From Riptortus pedestris (lineage: Eukaryota; Arthropoda; Insecta; Hemiptera; Alydidae), in contig CM032228.1 of the NCBI GenBank assembly GCA_019009955.1, forward strand, positions 99,817,001 to 99,881,000: 64,000 nt of DNA, written 5' to 3'. Below are positions 1-10,598 of this stretch, one piece after another. Under the pieces are notes generated by a model. That model saw only the letters and a program-made list of their open reading frames with translations, was not told where the DNA came from and made no database searches. Numbering within the stretch: position 1 is the stretch's first letter; each line of letters starts with the position of its first letter. A program made the position numbers and the translations under genes.

Positions 1-502
1 ATTTTTAAATCTTTGAACAGTCCAGAGAGATTAGTTTAAGTTGAGCAAACGTAATACAAATACAACGAAGCACCCTTTTATCCTATGCGCTATGTCTTTG
101 AATGAAGAGTGAAGTGGACTTTTTAAGACACTCTATCTGAGTAATCATTAAAAGTCACTCACACATCAAAGTTCTCTCGGTTTACTGGGTATATCTTATT
201 CGCATGAAGTTAGACGAAACTTTGTTGGGAACTTTGTAACTACTCTATGCAAACTAAATATCCACGTATCTCCTCTAAGTTTTGAGCTACAATTTACAAG
301 GAACCTTCTTCCGTTATATGATGGTTATTATGTTTCACCGTTTAATGGTCGATAGAAATTTTAATACTGACGTTTATTAAATTTATTTAAGGTATTATGA
401 TCCACACGAAAACACCTGTCGTTTCATTTAAATCAAAGATAAAAAGCAGTTTACAAGACATTTTAATAGTTAAAAAGGAATTATTGTGAATTTTTTTTTA
501 TT

Positions 503-717
503 TCACGTTCACTTTATGCTACTAGGCTAATCGGGACGGGTTATCTACAGGTTACCATCCCTTTCTAGCCAGGGTGGACACAAGGAGTTTATTTAATGAG
601 TCCGTCATTAAATAAATTTCTACTGCCCAGGGCGGGTTTCGAGCCCGCCACTCTAGGTCTGCCATGCAAGGTTAGGACCAACACCCAAACTCGCACGGCC
701 AACCCGAGCCCCCCCCC
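503..717 (-). repeat. tRNA-derived SINE (family A), full copy
   Basis: Read on the minus strand it starts with a tRNA-like head: an A-box-like TTGGCCGTGCGAGTT and a B box of the GGTTCGATTCC type (here GGCTCGAAACC), as expected for an RNA polymerase III promoter. The body is shared by all copies: AATTTATTTA, GACTCATTAAATAAACTCC, CCACCCTGGCTAGAAAAGGG, TAACCTGTAGATAACCCGTC, then TAGCATAAAGTGGACGTTAA. The flanks carry ATTGTGA at 483-489 and 720-726, a likely target-site duplication. Such SINEs depend on a LINE for movement and encode no protein. Confidence 0.85.
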
Positions 718-1285
718 CTATTGTGATATTTTCTTTATCCCTAAAATTGGTTACAGGTATAATATTCAACCCTTTTTAATTTTTCTGATAGCTAAATTTC
801 AAATACAAATTCTTCAATGAAATATATTTACAAAATATAGGGTTTAGAGAGTCTTATTTTCAAGGTTATTGCAATTTTCCTTCATTTGTCTAGGTATAAA
901 CATTGTTCTATTACGGTGGACTGCTCCTTAAAGAAGGTTAAGCGAGCTCCGAGAAGATTGAGAATCTTAAAAGTTATCTATTTTTGAAAAGATTAACACT
1001 CCAGTAGTCACTTGTCATCTGAGGGATGAGTTGGAGAGACTTTTTGAGCTGCTGAGTAGAGGATAGTAGAACCTGCAAGCCGCCCACCCTCTGTACCTTC
1101 CCCTCATCTCTAGAGCCTTCCACCTACAGTTTCAACCCTTTTCTGATTCTCCAGTACTGCGCATGACCTTGAGGCATCTGTGAGATCCCGTGCGACTACC
1201 TTTGTAAGTAGCGCAGTGGCGGATTTACAGGGAACTTAAAAGTATAAAAAATAGGGAAATAAATTCAAGCATCTTCGCTTATACG
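717..1285. other. No gene seen
   Basis: Single-copy-looking AT-rich DNA between the SINE and the piggyBac relic. The part around 1020-1210 is somewhat richer in GC but has no open frame of note. Part of it may be further decayed piggyBac sequence. Confidence 0.4.
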
Positions 1286-1578
1286 AAGGAGAGCATCCTG
1301 GTTTCTTATGTCCCAAAAAATAAGTCCAAAATTAGAAATGTATTGGCTATATCAAGTATGCATTTTGATGGAGAAATAAATGAGAGAACAGGAGGAATGA
1401 AAAAGCCTTCCATTATAACACATTATAATCAAACCAAAGCAGGTGTGGATGTATTGAATAAAATGTGTTCACTTTATATTTATCGAGAAATACCAGAAGG
1501 TGGCCTATGGTAGTATTTTTTTTCCTTCTGAATATTGCAGGGATCAATTCTCAAGTAATTTATTTAGGAAATGGTCAT
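1286..1578 (+). pseudogene. piggyBac-type transposase fragment
   Basis: Translation from 1286 gives TKESILVSYVPKNKSKIRNV, then MKKPSIITHYNQTKAGVDVL and LNKMCSLYIYREIPEGGLW. The YNQTKAGVDxLNKMC segment matches the family pattern YNxTKGGVDxxDxMC near the end of the piggyBac DDE catalytic domain, which holds its last catalytic Asp. A TAG stop at 1511-1513 and a frameshift in the T-run that follows break it; the next frame continues LLNIAGINSQVIYLGN, the expected next segment. Only about 95 codons survive. No terminal repeats are visible near it, so this is a dead relic. Confidence 0.8.
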
Positions 1579-3720
1579 CTTTCATTTTATAAACCTTTGT
1601 AACTACTTTATTTTATTTTACAAACCTGAATATATAATGTGTATGTATAAAATATGCATATATCAATTTTATATTATGTAAGCCACGATAATGTGTGAAA
1701 TATTTTTTTTCATATTATATAATCATAAATCATGTATATTCTTGATATAATGTATCTTTTATAACTTTTATACACATATTAGTACAGGCTTAATTAAAAC
1801 TAACCTTCTTACTTTAATACTTAAGGAAAAGTGGTACGCCGTCTGAGAGATGACGTGCGCCCACTCTTGTTCTGATGAGGGGCGCGCCTACTACATTGTT
1901 AAGTGCCCTTCGTTATTTCGAGGCGCAGGTTACGCATTACTAATCATATATATATTTATATATATATATAGTATTTTTTATGGTTGACCTACAGCATATG
2001 AGTAGTACATGCTCGATGAAAGACAGTACATGTGTAGCATACTCTGAGTGAGGCAGCACGTTAGTTGCACATCATCGGCGGGAGACATTAGATGAGTAGT
2101 AGAGAAACTGCATGTGAGTAGCATTTGCCGAACATTTATAAAACGTACCTGCATATACTTCTTTTCTGCTATTACCTTCTCCAATGTTATTACGCCATAA
2201 TACATAAACGACACTCTGTAATATAATAAACCACATTTTCCGAATCTAAAATACCAAATATTGTTTTCAAGAGACCTTTATTATCCGAGATACAAGCAAA
2301 TATGTTCTGGTGACCCTCCCCCCTCCCCCGTCATAAGTTGAAACTTGGACTACTAAAATTTGATTGGTTAAGATAAAAATTATTCTGATATATCATTTGG
2401 AAAGAAATAGTTCAACTTCATAACTAGGCGTCCCACTCATCTTATTTAATCATGTTAAATTTCTATAAAAACAATTCAATTTCGAACAGATGCATATAAA
2501 TGATAAGGAACAAAACACAAATAAAAATACAAATGACTAAACCTATATCACAGAAATAATATATCATTAATCTAAACCTTTATGAAATGCCATAGTTTTT
2601 ATATTCCAATGCTGACACTAGTCCAAATGGATAAAATTTAAAAATTTCATAAATAAAACAAAATAGAATATTTAATAATTTGATTTTCTGTTGAAACTAC
2701 AATTAAGCATTCACACCATAAAAGGAAATTGACGTTGGAATTGGGGTTCAGTGTCAGCTGTGAAATAACAAAAAACAATTCCCTGTTCCTACTAACCATT
2801 GGTACAAATTGTCTAAAAAAATGCAAGGAAATCTGAAGAAACTCATTATGACTACAGTCGTCAAGAGCTGATGATATTTGAAGGCCCTTTTGACGAAAAC
2901 AAAATATGAAGAGAACTGGATTAGGCTGGAGGGTACAATATCAGGTAAACGTAATGTAAAAGTAAACAATGTGAACCAAGGAAGACCAGTGGCCAAAAAG
3001 AAAATTTTTCCCTAATCGGGGATATTGTGGTTATAAATGTTGAACTTAGCCTGATGATTAAAATGTTGTTAAATATAAATAAAATATTTAATTGCTGTAA
3101 TGTATTCAATCAATTAATGTATAGTTTTTAAAATGTATCATTAGTTGCACATCTACATTTGCGGGCTAAACAGCTCCGTGGATAGATTAGACGACTATCA
3201 ACTATATAAATAAAAGCGCGTTTTACTAAACATAATCAGAACTTATCTCTCACCACTGTCCATCAAATAATACTGAATTCACAATATGATAGGTTAAGTA
3301 ACAAAATTGAGGCCCAATTTGCCTAAGCTCATAGAGATGGATTGTTACCACCATTTTCTAGAACAGTGGGATAAAGATTTGATATAGGATGTCAGTCATT
3401 AATTTTCATTTCTCATCGTTAAAAAGAACCAATCATCCAAGAGTTTTAAGTTTATCTTCTTAACCGACAAGGTTTGCCTGAACCAATCACTTTTCCACTA
3501 CTTCCTTAGTTTAAACCATATGTAACAACCGGCCCGCGAGACATTTTGAAAACCCCTATTTAACAAAAATATTACATTACTTACTCCAAATGAGAAAGAT
3601 GAGGAGAGATTTGTGCGTTTGGCAGTACTTATAAATGCGAACAGTTCTTTCCAACTATGAAAGTTAATATATGAAAACAAGGATGACTGACGATAACTTG
3701 GAAAATTCTTTATGCCTTTT
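1579..3720. other. AT-rich spacer with a family-1 fragment
   Basis: 1579-2214 holds AT-rich sequence, a GC-richer patch at 1830-1935 and a short TA run. 2215-2400 matches the inner part of family-1 repeats in minus orientation (shared with 46.99-47.13 kb and 56.83-56.98 kb: ATATTGTTTTCAAGAGACC, TTTGATTGGTTAAGATAAAA). 2400-3720 contains no recognisable gene; short minus-strand frames at 2754-3109 look like chance. Confidence 0.5.
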
Positions 3721-3855
3721 AGCAGATTTCCCTTAAGGGAAATCAGCTATTGAGGTCGTACTCATGACGGAATTTTCGAAAAATTTCTTCAAAGGTCCAT
3801 CGATCCTACCCAGGAGATGACAAAAATGAGGTCCGTTCAAAACTATATATATATA

Positions 3856-3914
<59 letters not shown>

Positions 3915-4451
3915 CTGTTAACACTCTAGCGGTCGCAATTTTTGTTTAATCGTCACCAAACTCGGTATTTAATCGTTTTATGTAAAAAGAAAGATCAAGT
4001 TCGTTAACGGCTGAAATCGGACCAGTGGGAGGGGGGGTTTAGAGGAGGGGATTTTCAAAAATTCAAAATATCTCCGTTATTATGCATCGGATCGAAAAAT
4101 TGTATAGAACCAATCTTATTGGAAATTAAATTTACTATAAATATTGTTATACGCATTTATTCTCTATCTTGAATATTAACCGAGATATTTGCATTTGTAA
4201 TCTGCATGTTCGGACTTTCCGCCGAGAGCTCTGGTGGCCATTTCCATAACTATTCGTCCCTCGTGAATAGGTTTAGAGGTTAGGTTAACTGTTTTTTGGG
4301 GCTAGAAACTTCTGGGTTATTACGCCCTAAATAATGTTTTAGGTTTAGAGGTTTCTTACTACTACAGTTGTTATTAGGCAGATTTCTCTATTGTAAAACT
4401 TCACGTAGGAAATCTGCTTAGTTTACGCAGCCCCTGCGTGACGGACTTTTT
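3721..4451 (-). repeat. Family-1 palindrome-ended repeat, full copy
   Basis: Shares both ends with the other copies. In this orientation it starts with the palindrome AGCAGATTTCCCTTAAGGG…AATCAGCT, continues ATTGAGGTCGTACTCATGAC and CCATCGATCCTACCCAGGAG, then an (AT)n run at 3842-3910, TCTGTTAACACTCTAGCGGT, a mid-region with TATCTCCGTTATTATGCATC, and ends GAAATCTGCTTAGTTTACGC, CCTGCGTGACGGACTTTTT. It has no open frame, so it is non-autonomous. The 4265-4350 part contains a private insert that is partly shared with 41.16-41.23 kb. Confidence 0.85.
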
Positions 4452-5266
4452 ATCAATGGAATTAATCAAACATCGATGGATAGTTTCCCAAATCCAAGCT
4501 CAAGTGACTCATTGATTTCGATGTCGCTACTTAACTTTCGTTGTTTGTAATAATTCCAAATTTTACAATGTAACTATTATGTTGTGACTATTTTTTCCTT
4601 CCATTTTGTTATTTTAATAAATTGTATTATAATTACATTGTCGTATAATTTTATGTTTGATATCTACCGTTTAAAATTATGAACACTGCTTTAAAATGCA
4701 CTACTTTTAAAAGCGGCCCGCGAACGTATTTGCACACTAAAGTTTGGCCCACAACATGTCAAAGGTAGCCCATGCCTTGTTTAAACAATAAGTCGGCTGC
4801 TGCTGCTCAAGTAATTCAACAAAGTATTCAATGAAAAATTTAATGTTTCTGTCAACGAAGCCTAAATCACGAAATAAGGAAAATACTTAATGCTAGACAT
4901 TATGATGAAAACTAACAAATCAGATTCCATCATCATTCCAGAATCTAATCGCAATATTTTTAGTTTTACATAGTATCAATTTACCACTTTCTCATTTTTA
5001 TTTTGTTGTATTTCATTTTGTTTTAAATAACTTATACAGTATAAAGTATAGATTTTTCTTTATTTTAACATTTAAAATTTATGAATGAATGCTAAATGAT
5101 ACAGAGTGACATCGATACGAAAATTGCGTCATGTACAACTTCAATAGCTGATTTCCCTCAAGGGAAATCTTCTAATAGAATAATGCATTTTTAAAAAAAT
5201 AAAACTCAAAGAATGTTATTCTGTTCAAAGTAAACATGCAGCAACAAAATTCTTTTTATTTTAGAG

Positions 5267-5311
<45 letters not shown>

Positions 5312-6679
5312 TTTACTAGACTTTCTACATTGCTGTCATACTTAGAATATGTTTTCAGAAACTATGTTTTTTTTTCCATTTACCCTGTATCAATAACGAC
5401 AGTGATGAAATGGAATGAAGAAGTTGACAATTTGAGAAACATTTTTCTAAACAAAACAATTTTTAGCACAACAAAGTGGAAATTACAATTAGCCGTTTCT
5501 TTAACTGACTATTTTTTAATTACGACTACTTTTACTATCTTAATTTCTACTATAGTAATTAAACATGACGCTGTGAGCAGAGAGATTACCCTCAGTAAAT
5601 TAAATTAGGGCCTTAAGCAGGGACGACCCGAGCGGAAATACGAAGAGAGGTCAGGTAATTAAATGTATTTATATTAGAAAATTGAACTTTATTTGACGGC
5701 ATTCTCCCTCAGTTAACATGTTATTAACTTATATTTTTCAGGATATTTCAGTAATATATTCTGAATACTCCGATCCTGTTATATACGTATTAATAATCTT
5801 TATATTCACCCTAAACATTTCGTTCTAACCACTCCATTAATACCTTGTTATTATAAAATGTATACTACATTTCAACACGATACAAGAGTCGAAAAAATGG
5901 ATTTCAAGCAAAATAAATTTTAGTTACCACATAGCCCTTTCCGGCACAGAAAATTTAAAAGATTGGCAAGGTATCCCACTAAATGAAACTTAGGCTAAAG
6001 GTGTAGACATGATCAATCAGGCCTGATGAGATGTTAACCCAGCACTGACAGATACGACAAAATGGATAGAAATTGAATAGAAAATGAAAATAATTTATTA
6101 TTTCATCCGTGAATGCCAATAAATGTTGTGAAAGGCCAATTGTTAATACAAATTCTTATTACACTCTAAAAAACCGTTTGAAGTGTGAGATTTTTGGCAA
6201 CACTACTGAGTTCATACTGAACCGAATATGTCAGTCCAGAAGATACTTAATGATGCACAAAACAGGAGTATAAACATGCTCGTACTTTAGCAGAATTTCC
6301 CTCGGTTTGCCAACCCTATATAAATTAAATATTACATGGTGCATCAATTACCCATGAAACCTTAATTGCAATTGGTAGATCTAAATTTGTTTGAAGAACC
6401 CTGATATATTGTGAATTTCTTAAGTCTTTTTTTATTTTTTGGACCCAAAAATTAGTTATACTGCATGTTTTTTTTTTAAATCTTATAATCTTTTACATTA
6501 AATATTTCTATCAAAATCATAAAACAGATATGTTGTATATATAGTTGTCACACTTTACAACTCCTTCAATAGTATAGAAACTGCAAAATGTAGATTGTGT
6601 ATCCCCGACTATCGGCAGTGAACATGTACATTACATAATTAAGGCTGTCATTTGGTGGGAATTGTATATATAGCATTCT
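4452..6679. other. AT-rich DNA, no firm gene
   Basis: Contains a family-1 end fragment (5107-5174, plus orientation: ATAGCTGATTTCCCTCAAGG) and an (AT)n run (about 5269-5309). A 92-codon open frame at 5330-5608 has hydrophobic stretches but no homology I recognise. Nothing else is supportable. Confidence 0.45.
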
Positions 6680-7535
6680 AGCTGATTACTGTTAAGGGAA
6701 ATTAGCTCCTGAGATTGTACTCTTGACACGATATTCAACATATTTCCTCAAATGTCTATCGACCCTACCCAAGAAATGAGGAAAATGAGGTCCATTCAAA
6801 TTAATGGAATTTCCATTAATGGAATGTGTGTGTGCTTCTGGGTGTGTGGGTGTGGGTGTAGGTGTGTATGTGTGTGTGTGTGTGTGTGTGTGTATAGTGA
6901 TGAGACTCGATGTTTGCACGTTTCATGTAAAGCTAAAGATTGTGCTATTAAATGTCCTAAATAGGTCTAGAACGAGTTCACAGATGTGGAAAGATCAAAA
7001 ATTAAAAATATCGACATTGTTATAAGTTGGACAAGAAAATGTTATATAAGAAATTTCGTTCATAACGTGTAACATAATATTTTTAAATTATCTTTCTTCG
7101 GGTTTTTTTTTTTTTCTATAACTCGAATATTAATCGGAATATTAACCAAGATATTTGCATTTCTTCTATGTCACCTACTGAAACCCATCACTTCGAACAG
7201 TCTCAAGCCAATATTGTGCTTATAAAATCAAATAAATACAATTACTGTTACACCTTTTTTCTTTAACTTCATTATTAAATAGATTCATAATACTCATCCC
7301 TCATTAAACCCCCATTATTTTCATTTTAAGCTACAGTTCCAAGACAAATCTCATCTCGGTCTTTGGTTTCAACTCTTTTTTGTTTACAGCACTTAAATAG
7401 GATGTAATATAGATTATAATGGGTAGACGGAGTTGCCTGTGCCTGCTGGTATGGTAGTGTGACGTCCTCCCATTTCATTCCAGCTCATGAAAAATCTGGT
7501 TTGTTTCCGGAGTCCCTGCATGACTGATTTTTTAT
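6680..7535 (-). repeat. Family-1 repeat, diverged copy
   Basis: Begins with a decayed palindrome (CTGATTACTGTTAAGGGAAA), then ATCGACCCTACCCAAGAAAT and GAGGTCCATTCAAA, and ends with GGAGTCCCTGCATGACTGAT. The central microsatellite is (GT)n at about 6860-6894 where other copies have (AT)n. Confidence 0.65.
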
Positions 7536-8164
7536 ACACATAACATACTCAGTATTCCCTAACACATTTCTGTAACATAGGTTCAGCAGAAACGGGGTTA
7601 TTCAAAGAAAGGAAGAAAACAGAAATACAAGGGGCTAACTTGGATAAGTAGCCTCTAGTGTTCTGACTAAAATAAACCCAGGTTTTTATACTCTAACAAT
7701 AAACTGCCCTGCTTGGAGTCGATCTTATCTGAAAATTATACATCCTCAGAAGTTTCTCTATCTGTTGTCCAATTCCATTTTATAGCAAGCATATAATCCC
7801 CACTTCCATGTTCCTAGTTGAGATGAGCATCCTGATAACGGATAAAGTTCCACTCAACGGGCTTTCAATGGCATTTTACCATTACACCCTTATCAGATAC
7901 TACACGGAATTATTTAGATATTTATTGGGTGTTTCTGGGTGTGGCTGTGTGAAACAGACATAGTGGGAGCGCTCGTGTCTGTGTACGTGTATACTAATTA
8001 AGTACTAAGAAGAAAAATGCTTTATTACTTAAAGTCTGCATAATATAGTAATAGGAGAGCAGTAATATTAACTTAACGAAATTAAAACAGCCCTCCAGAA
8101 AAATACATATAGTTAATTGTATTAAAGAATAAAATTATTTATAACGCCATCAAAAACATATTTA
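7536..8164. other. No gene seen
   Basis: AT-rich sequence between two family-1 copies; no repeat or open frame recognised. Confidence 0.4.
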
Positions 8165-8282
8165 AGCAGATTTCTCTTAAGAGAAATCAGCTATTGAGGT
8201 CATACTCATGGCGCGATTTTCGAAAAATTTCTTCAAATGTCCATCGATCCTACCCAGGAGATGACGAAAATGAGGTCCGTTC

Positions 8283-8342
<60 letters not shown>

Positions 8343-8348
<6 letters not shown>

Positions 8349-9484
8349 GTAACCTCTGTCTGTACATTGATTTTTTTCGCGAAATTTCACGATAACTTTT
8401 CGTTTCACATATCATAGACACCATATCTGCATTTTGTTTCTTTCGTGTATGTTTGTTTGTTTGTTTGTTTGTTTGTTTGTTTGTTTGTTTGTTTGTTTGT
8501 TTGTTTGTTTGTTTGTTACCTTTTCACGCATAAACGGCTGAACCGAATTTAATGAAACTTGGTATGTATATTACTACTAACCCAACTTAGACTTTAGGCT
8601 ATATTAATTTTCTCTGAGGCAAACAGGAGTGGGGGTTATAAGGGAAGCCTGAAATTAAAAATAGCGATATTTCGTTTTCTATTGGTTTTTCGGCAAATAT
8701 GCACATAACAAAAGTTGTTTATTTTGTTATTTAGAGTAACTTTTGTTATATACACTTTTGTCGTATACCGATGTTTAAATGCGTTATACGCTAAAAATTA
8801 TAGCGGGAGTCAACAATATTATTTGCCAAAAAAGACTCAACCGAACTAAATAAAACTCGGTGTGTGTATTAGCAGTGAGGCCTTCATTATAATAAGCCAT
8901 ACCAACATTTCTATGGACGAGCAGGAGTGGGGGTTATAAGGGAAGCCTGAAATTAAAAATAGCGATATTTCGTTTCCTATTGGTTTTTCCGCAAATATAA
9001 ACATAACTAAAGTTGTTTATTTTGTTATTTGGAGTAACTTTTGTTATATACACTTTTGTCGTATACCTAAGTTTAAATGAGTTATACGTTAAAACTTTAG
9101 CGGGAGCCAACAATGTTATTGGGCACTAACGGCTGAACCGAACTTAACAAAGCTCGGTATGTCAATTAGCATAAATTCTTACATAATTATAAGTTATATT
9201 AAAATTTTTAGGTTCGAACGGGAGGGGGGTTATATCGGAGGCCTGAAATAAAAATTCACCATATTTACATGTATAAGAGACGGGAAATATAAAAATATCG
9301 AAGACAGTGAAGCCTTATCGAACAAATATTCTATTATTAGCAAATCCACGGCAACGACGGGTATCAATCCTAAACACTGGGACGGGTAAATGTCAAAATA
9401 TTGTGCAATGTAAAGCCTGCTAAAAAATACTATCACCATTCAGCCTCAAATGAATTCCCGGGCGAAGCCGGGTATCTGAGCTAG
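8343..9484 (+). mobile_element. Non-autonomous Helitron-type element
   Basis: The 3' end shows the family hallmark: a short GC hairpin (CCCGG-GCGAAG-CCGGG, 9457-9472), TATCTGAG, then CTAG at the terminus followed by T of the host AT tract, with no target duplication. It begins near AAAATTGTAACCTCTGTCTG. Inside are a (GTTT)n run (8452-8517) and three diverged tandem units of about 300 bp, each with GGCTGAACCGAA-like and GGAGTGGGGGTTATAAGGGA-like segments (8625, 8933, 9221). No Rep/helicase gene is present, so it depended on an autonomous partner. A 3'-truncated relative lies at 59,594-60,209. Confidence 0.8.
8452..8517. repeat. (GTTT)n microsatellite
   Basis: About sixteen perfect tandem copies of GTTT inside the Helitron-type element. 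The relative at 59.7 kb has only two or three units at the same place, so the run expanded in this copy. Confidence 0.95.
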
Positions 9485-10390
9485 TATATATATATATATA
9501 TATATCTGTTAACGCTCTAGTGGTCGCAATTTTAGTTTGATCGTTACGAAACTCGACATTTAACCGTTTTATGTAAAAAGAAAGATCAAGTTCGTTAATG
9601 GCTGAAATCGGGCTAGGTAGAGGGGGGTTTAGAGGGGGGATTTTCGAAAACTCGAAATATCTCCGTTATTATGCATCGGATCGAAAGATTGTATAGAACC
9701 AAGCTTATTGCAAGTTATTATTTTTATTATTATTTATTAACGTCCGTTATTGCAAGTTAAATTTACTATAAATATTGTAATATACATTTATTATTTATCA
9801 TGAATATTAACCGAGATATTTGCATTTTTATAAAGTGTGTGGGACATGTAATCGGGTATAGTTCAGATTAGTTCGGCCGTTTCCGTAGCTGTTGGGCTCT
9901 GGTGGAAGCTTCTTCTAACCTTTCGTGGCGTTTCAGCTTTTACTTTGTGAGATTTATGCAAATACGTTCTGTTCATCGGCTCCCCAACTTCTATTGTTCT
10001 TGGAGTACTAATATAATAACAATAAATAAATTGCAGTACTAGATATAGTAAATAGATTACAATAAAGTTATTGTTTTATATTCAGATGTTTATCAGTAAT
10101 TTGATTTTCTATCCGGTGAAAAATATGTCTATCTGTTCAGCTCTGAGGGGTTGCCAGATTTATGTGTTTACAATTTAGAAGCCGTTTCCGTTGGGAGTTT
10201 ATTAAAATTAATTAAAGATTTCTCATTACTGTTTGAATTTACTCACGGTAGTGTTGTGTTACCCGTATGCAGATTTCTCTATTGTAAAACTTTACATGGG
10301 AAATCTGCTTAGTTTACGCAGCCCCTGCCTGGCGGACATTTTTAATATTAATTTCCTTATACGAAGAAATAAGTTCAAGTGATTTTATTA

Positions 10391-10598
10391 TTATTATTAT
10401 TATTTATTTATTAACGTCCACTTTTTGCAACTTAGGCTAATCGGGACGGGTTATCTACAGGTTACCACCCTTTTCTAACCAGGGTGGGATTTTAGGTCGT
10501 TATTTATTGAATTTCGTCACTAAATAATTTCCCTTGCCCAGGCGAGAATCGAACTCGCCACTCTAGGTTTACCATGTGAGATAAAGGTCAACCAAGTG
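10391..10598 (-). repeat. SINE family A, variant subfamily
   Basis: Same plan as the family A SINE, with a B box GAGTTCGATTCTCGCC on the minus strand. It carries subfamily-specific changes shared with the copy at 19.75 kb (AAATTATTTAGTGACGAAATT, ATGTGAGATAAAGGTCAAC, and AACTTACGCTAATC/TTGCAACTTAGG in the tail region). It lies just after the end of a family-1 copy. Confidence 0.8.

Larger units (their letters stand above)
8165..10345 (-). repeat. Family-1 repeat interrupted by a Helitron
   Basis: The 8165-8342 part has the palindrome AGCAGATTTCTCTTAAGAGA, the CCATCGATCCTACCCAGGAG block and the (AT)n tract. The copy resumes at 9485 with the AT tract, then CTGTTAACGCTCTAGTGGTC, and runs to the usual end GTTTACGCAGCCCCTGCC at about 10,345. 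The 1.1 kb between is a Helitron-type element that landed in the AT tract. The copy also contains a small (TTA)-rich insert near 9720-9740. Confidence 0.85.

Noticed and set aside
596..820. 74-codon frame ending after the first SINE
   Set aside because: Lies within the antisense of the tRNA-like SINE head; no independent coding evidence.
1830..1900. CTGATGAG phrase read as a hammerhead ribozyme core
   Set aside because: No GAAA partner and no stem II at the right distance.
3733..3924. Open frames made of alternating Tyr-Ile across AT microsatellites (also 12,627, 18,031, 27,792, 32,668 and 42,290)
   Set aside because: The frames exist only because (AT)n has no stop codon in some frames; the flanks are repeat sequence.
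5330..5608. 92-codon hydrophobic frame
   Set aside because: AT-driven composition, no ATG in a good context, no splice sites, no homology recognised.
6752..7025. Cys/Val-rich open frames across the (GT)n run
   Set aside because: Microsatellite translation inside a family-1 copy, not a cysteine-rich protein.
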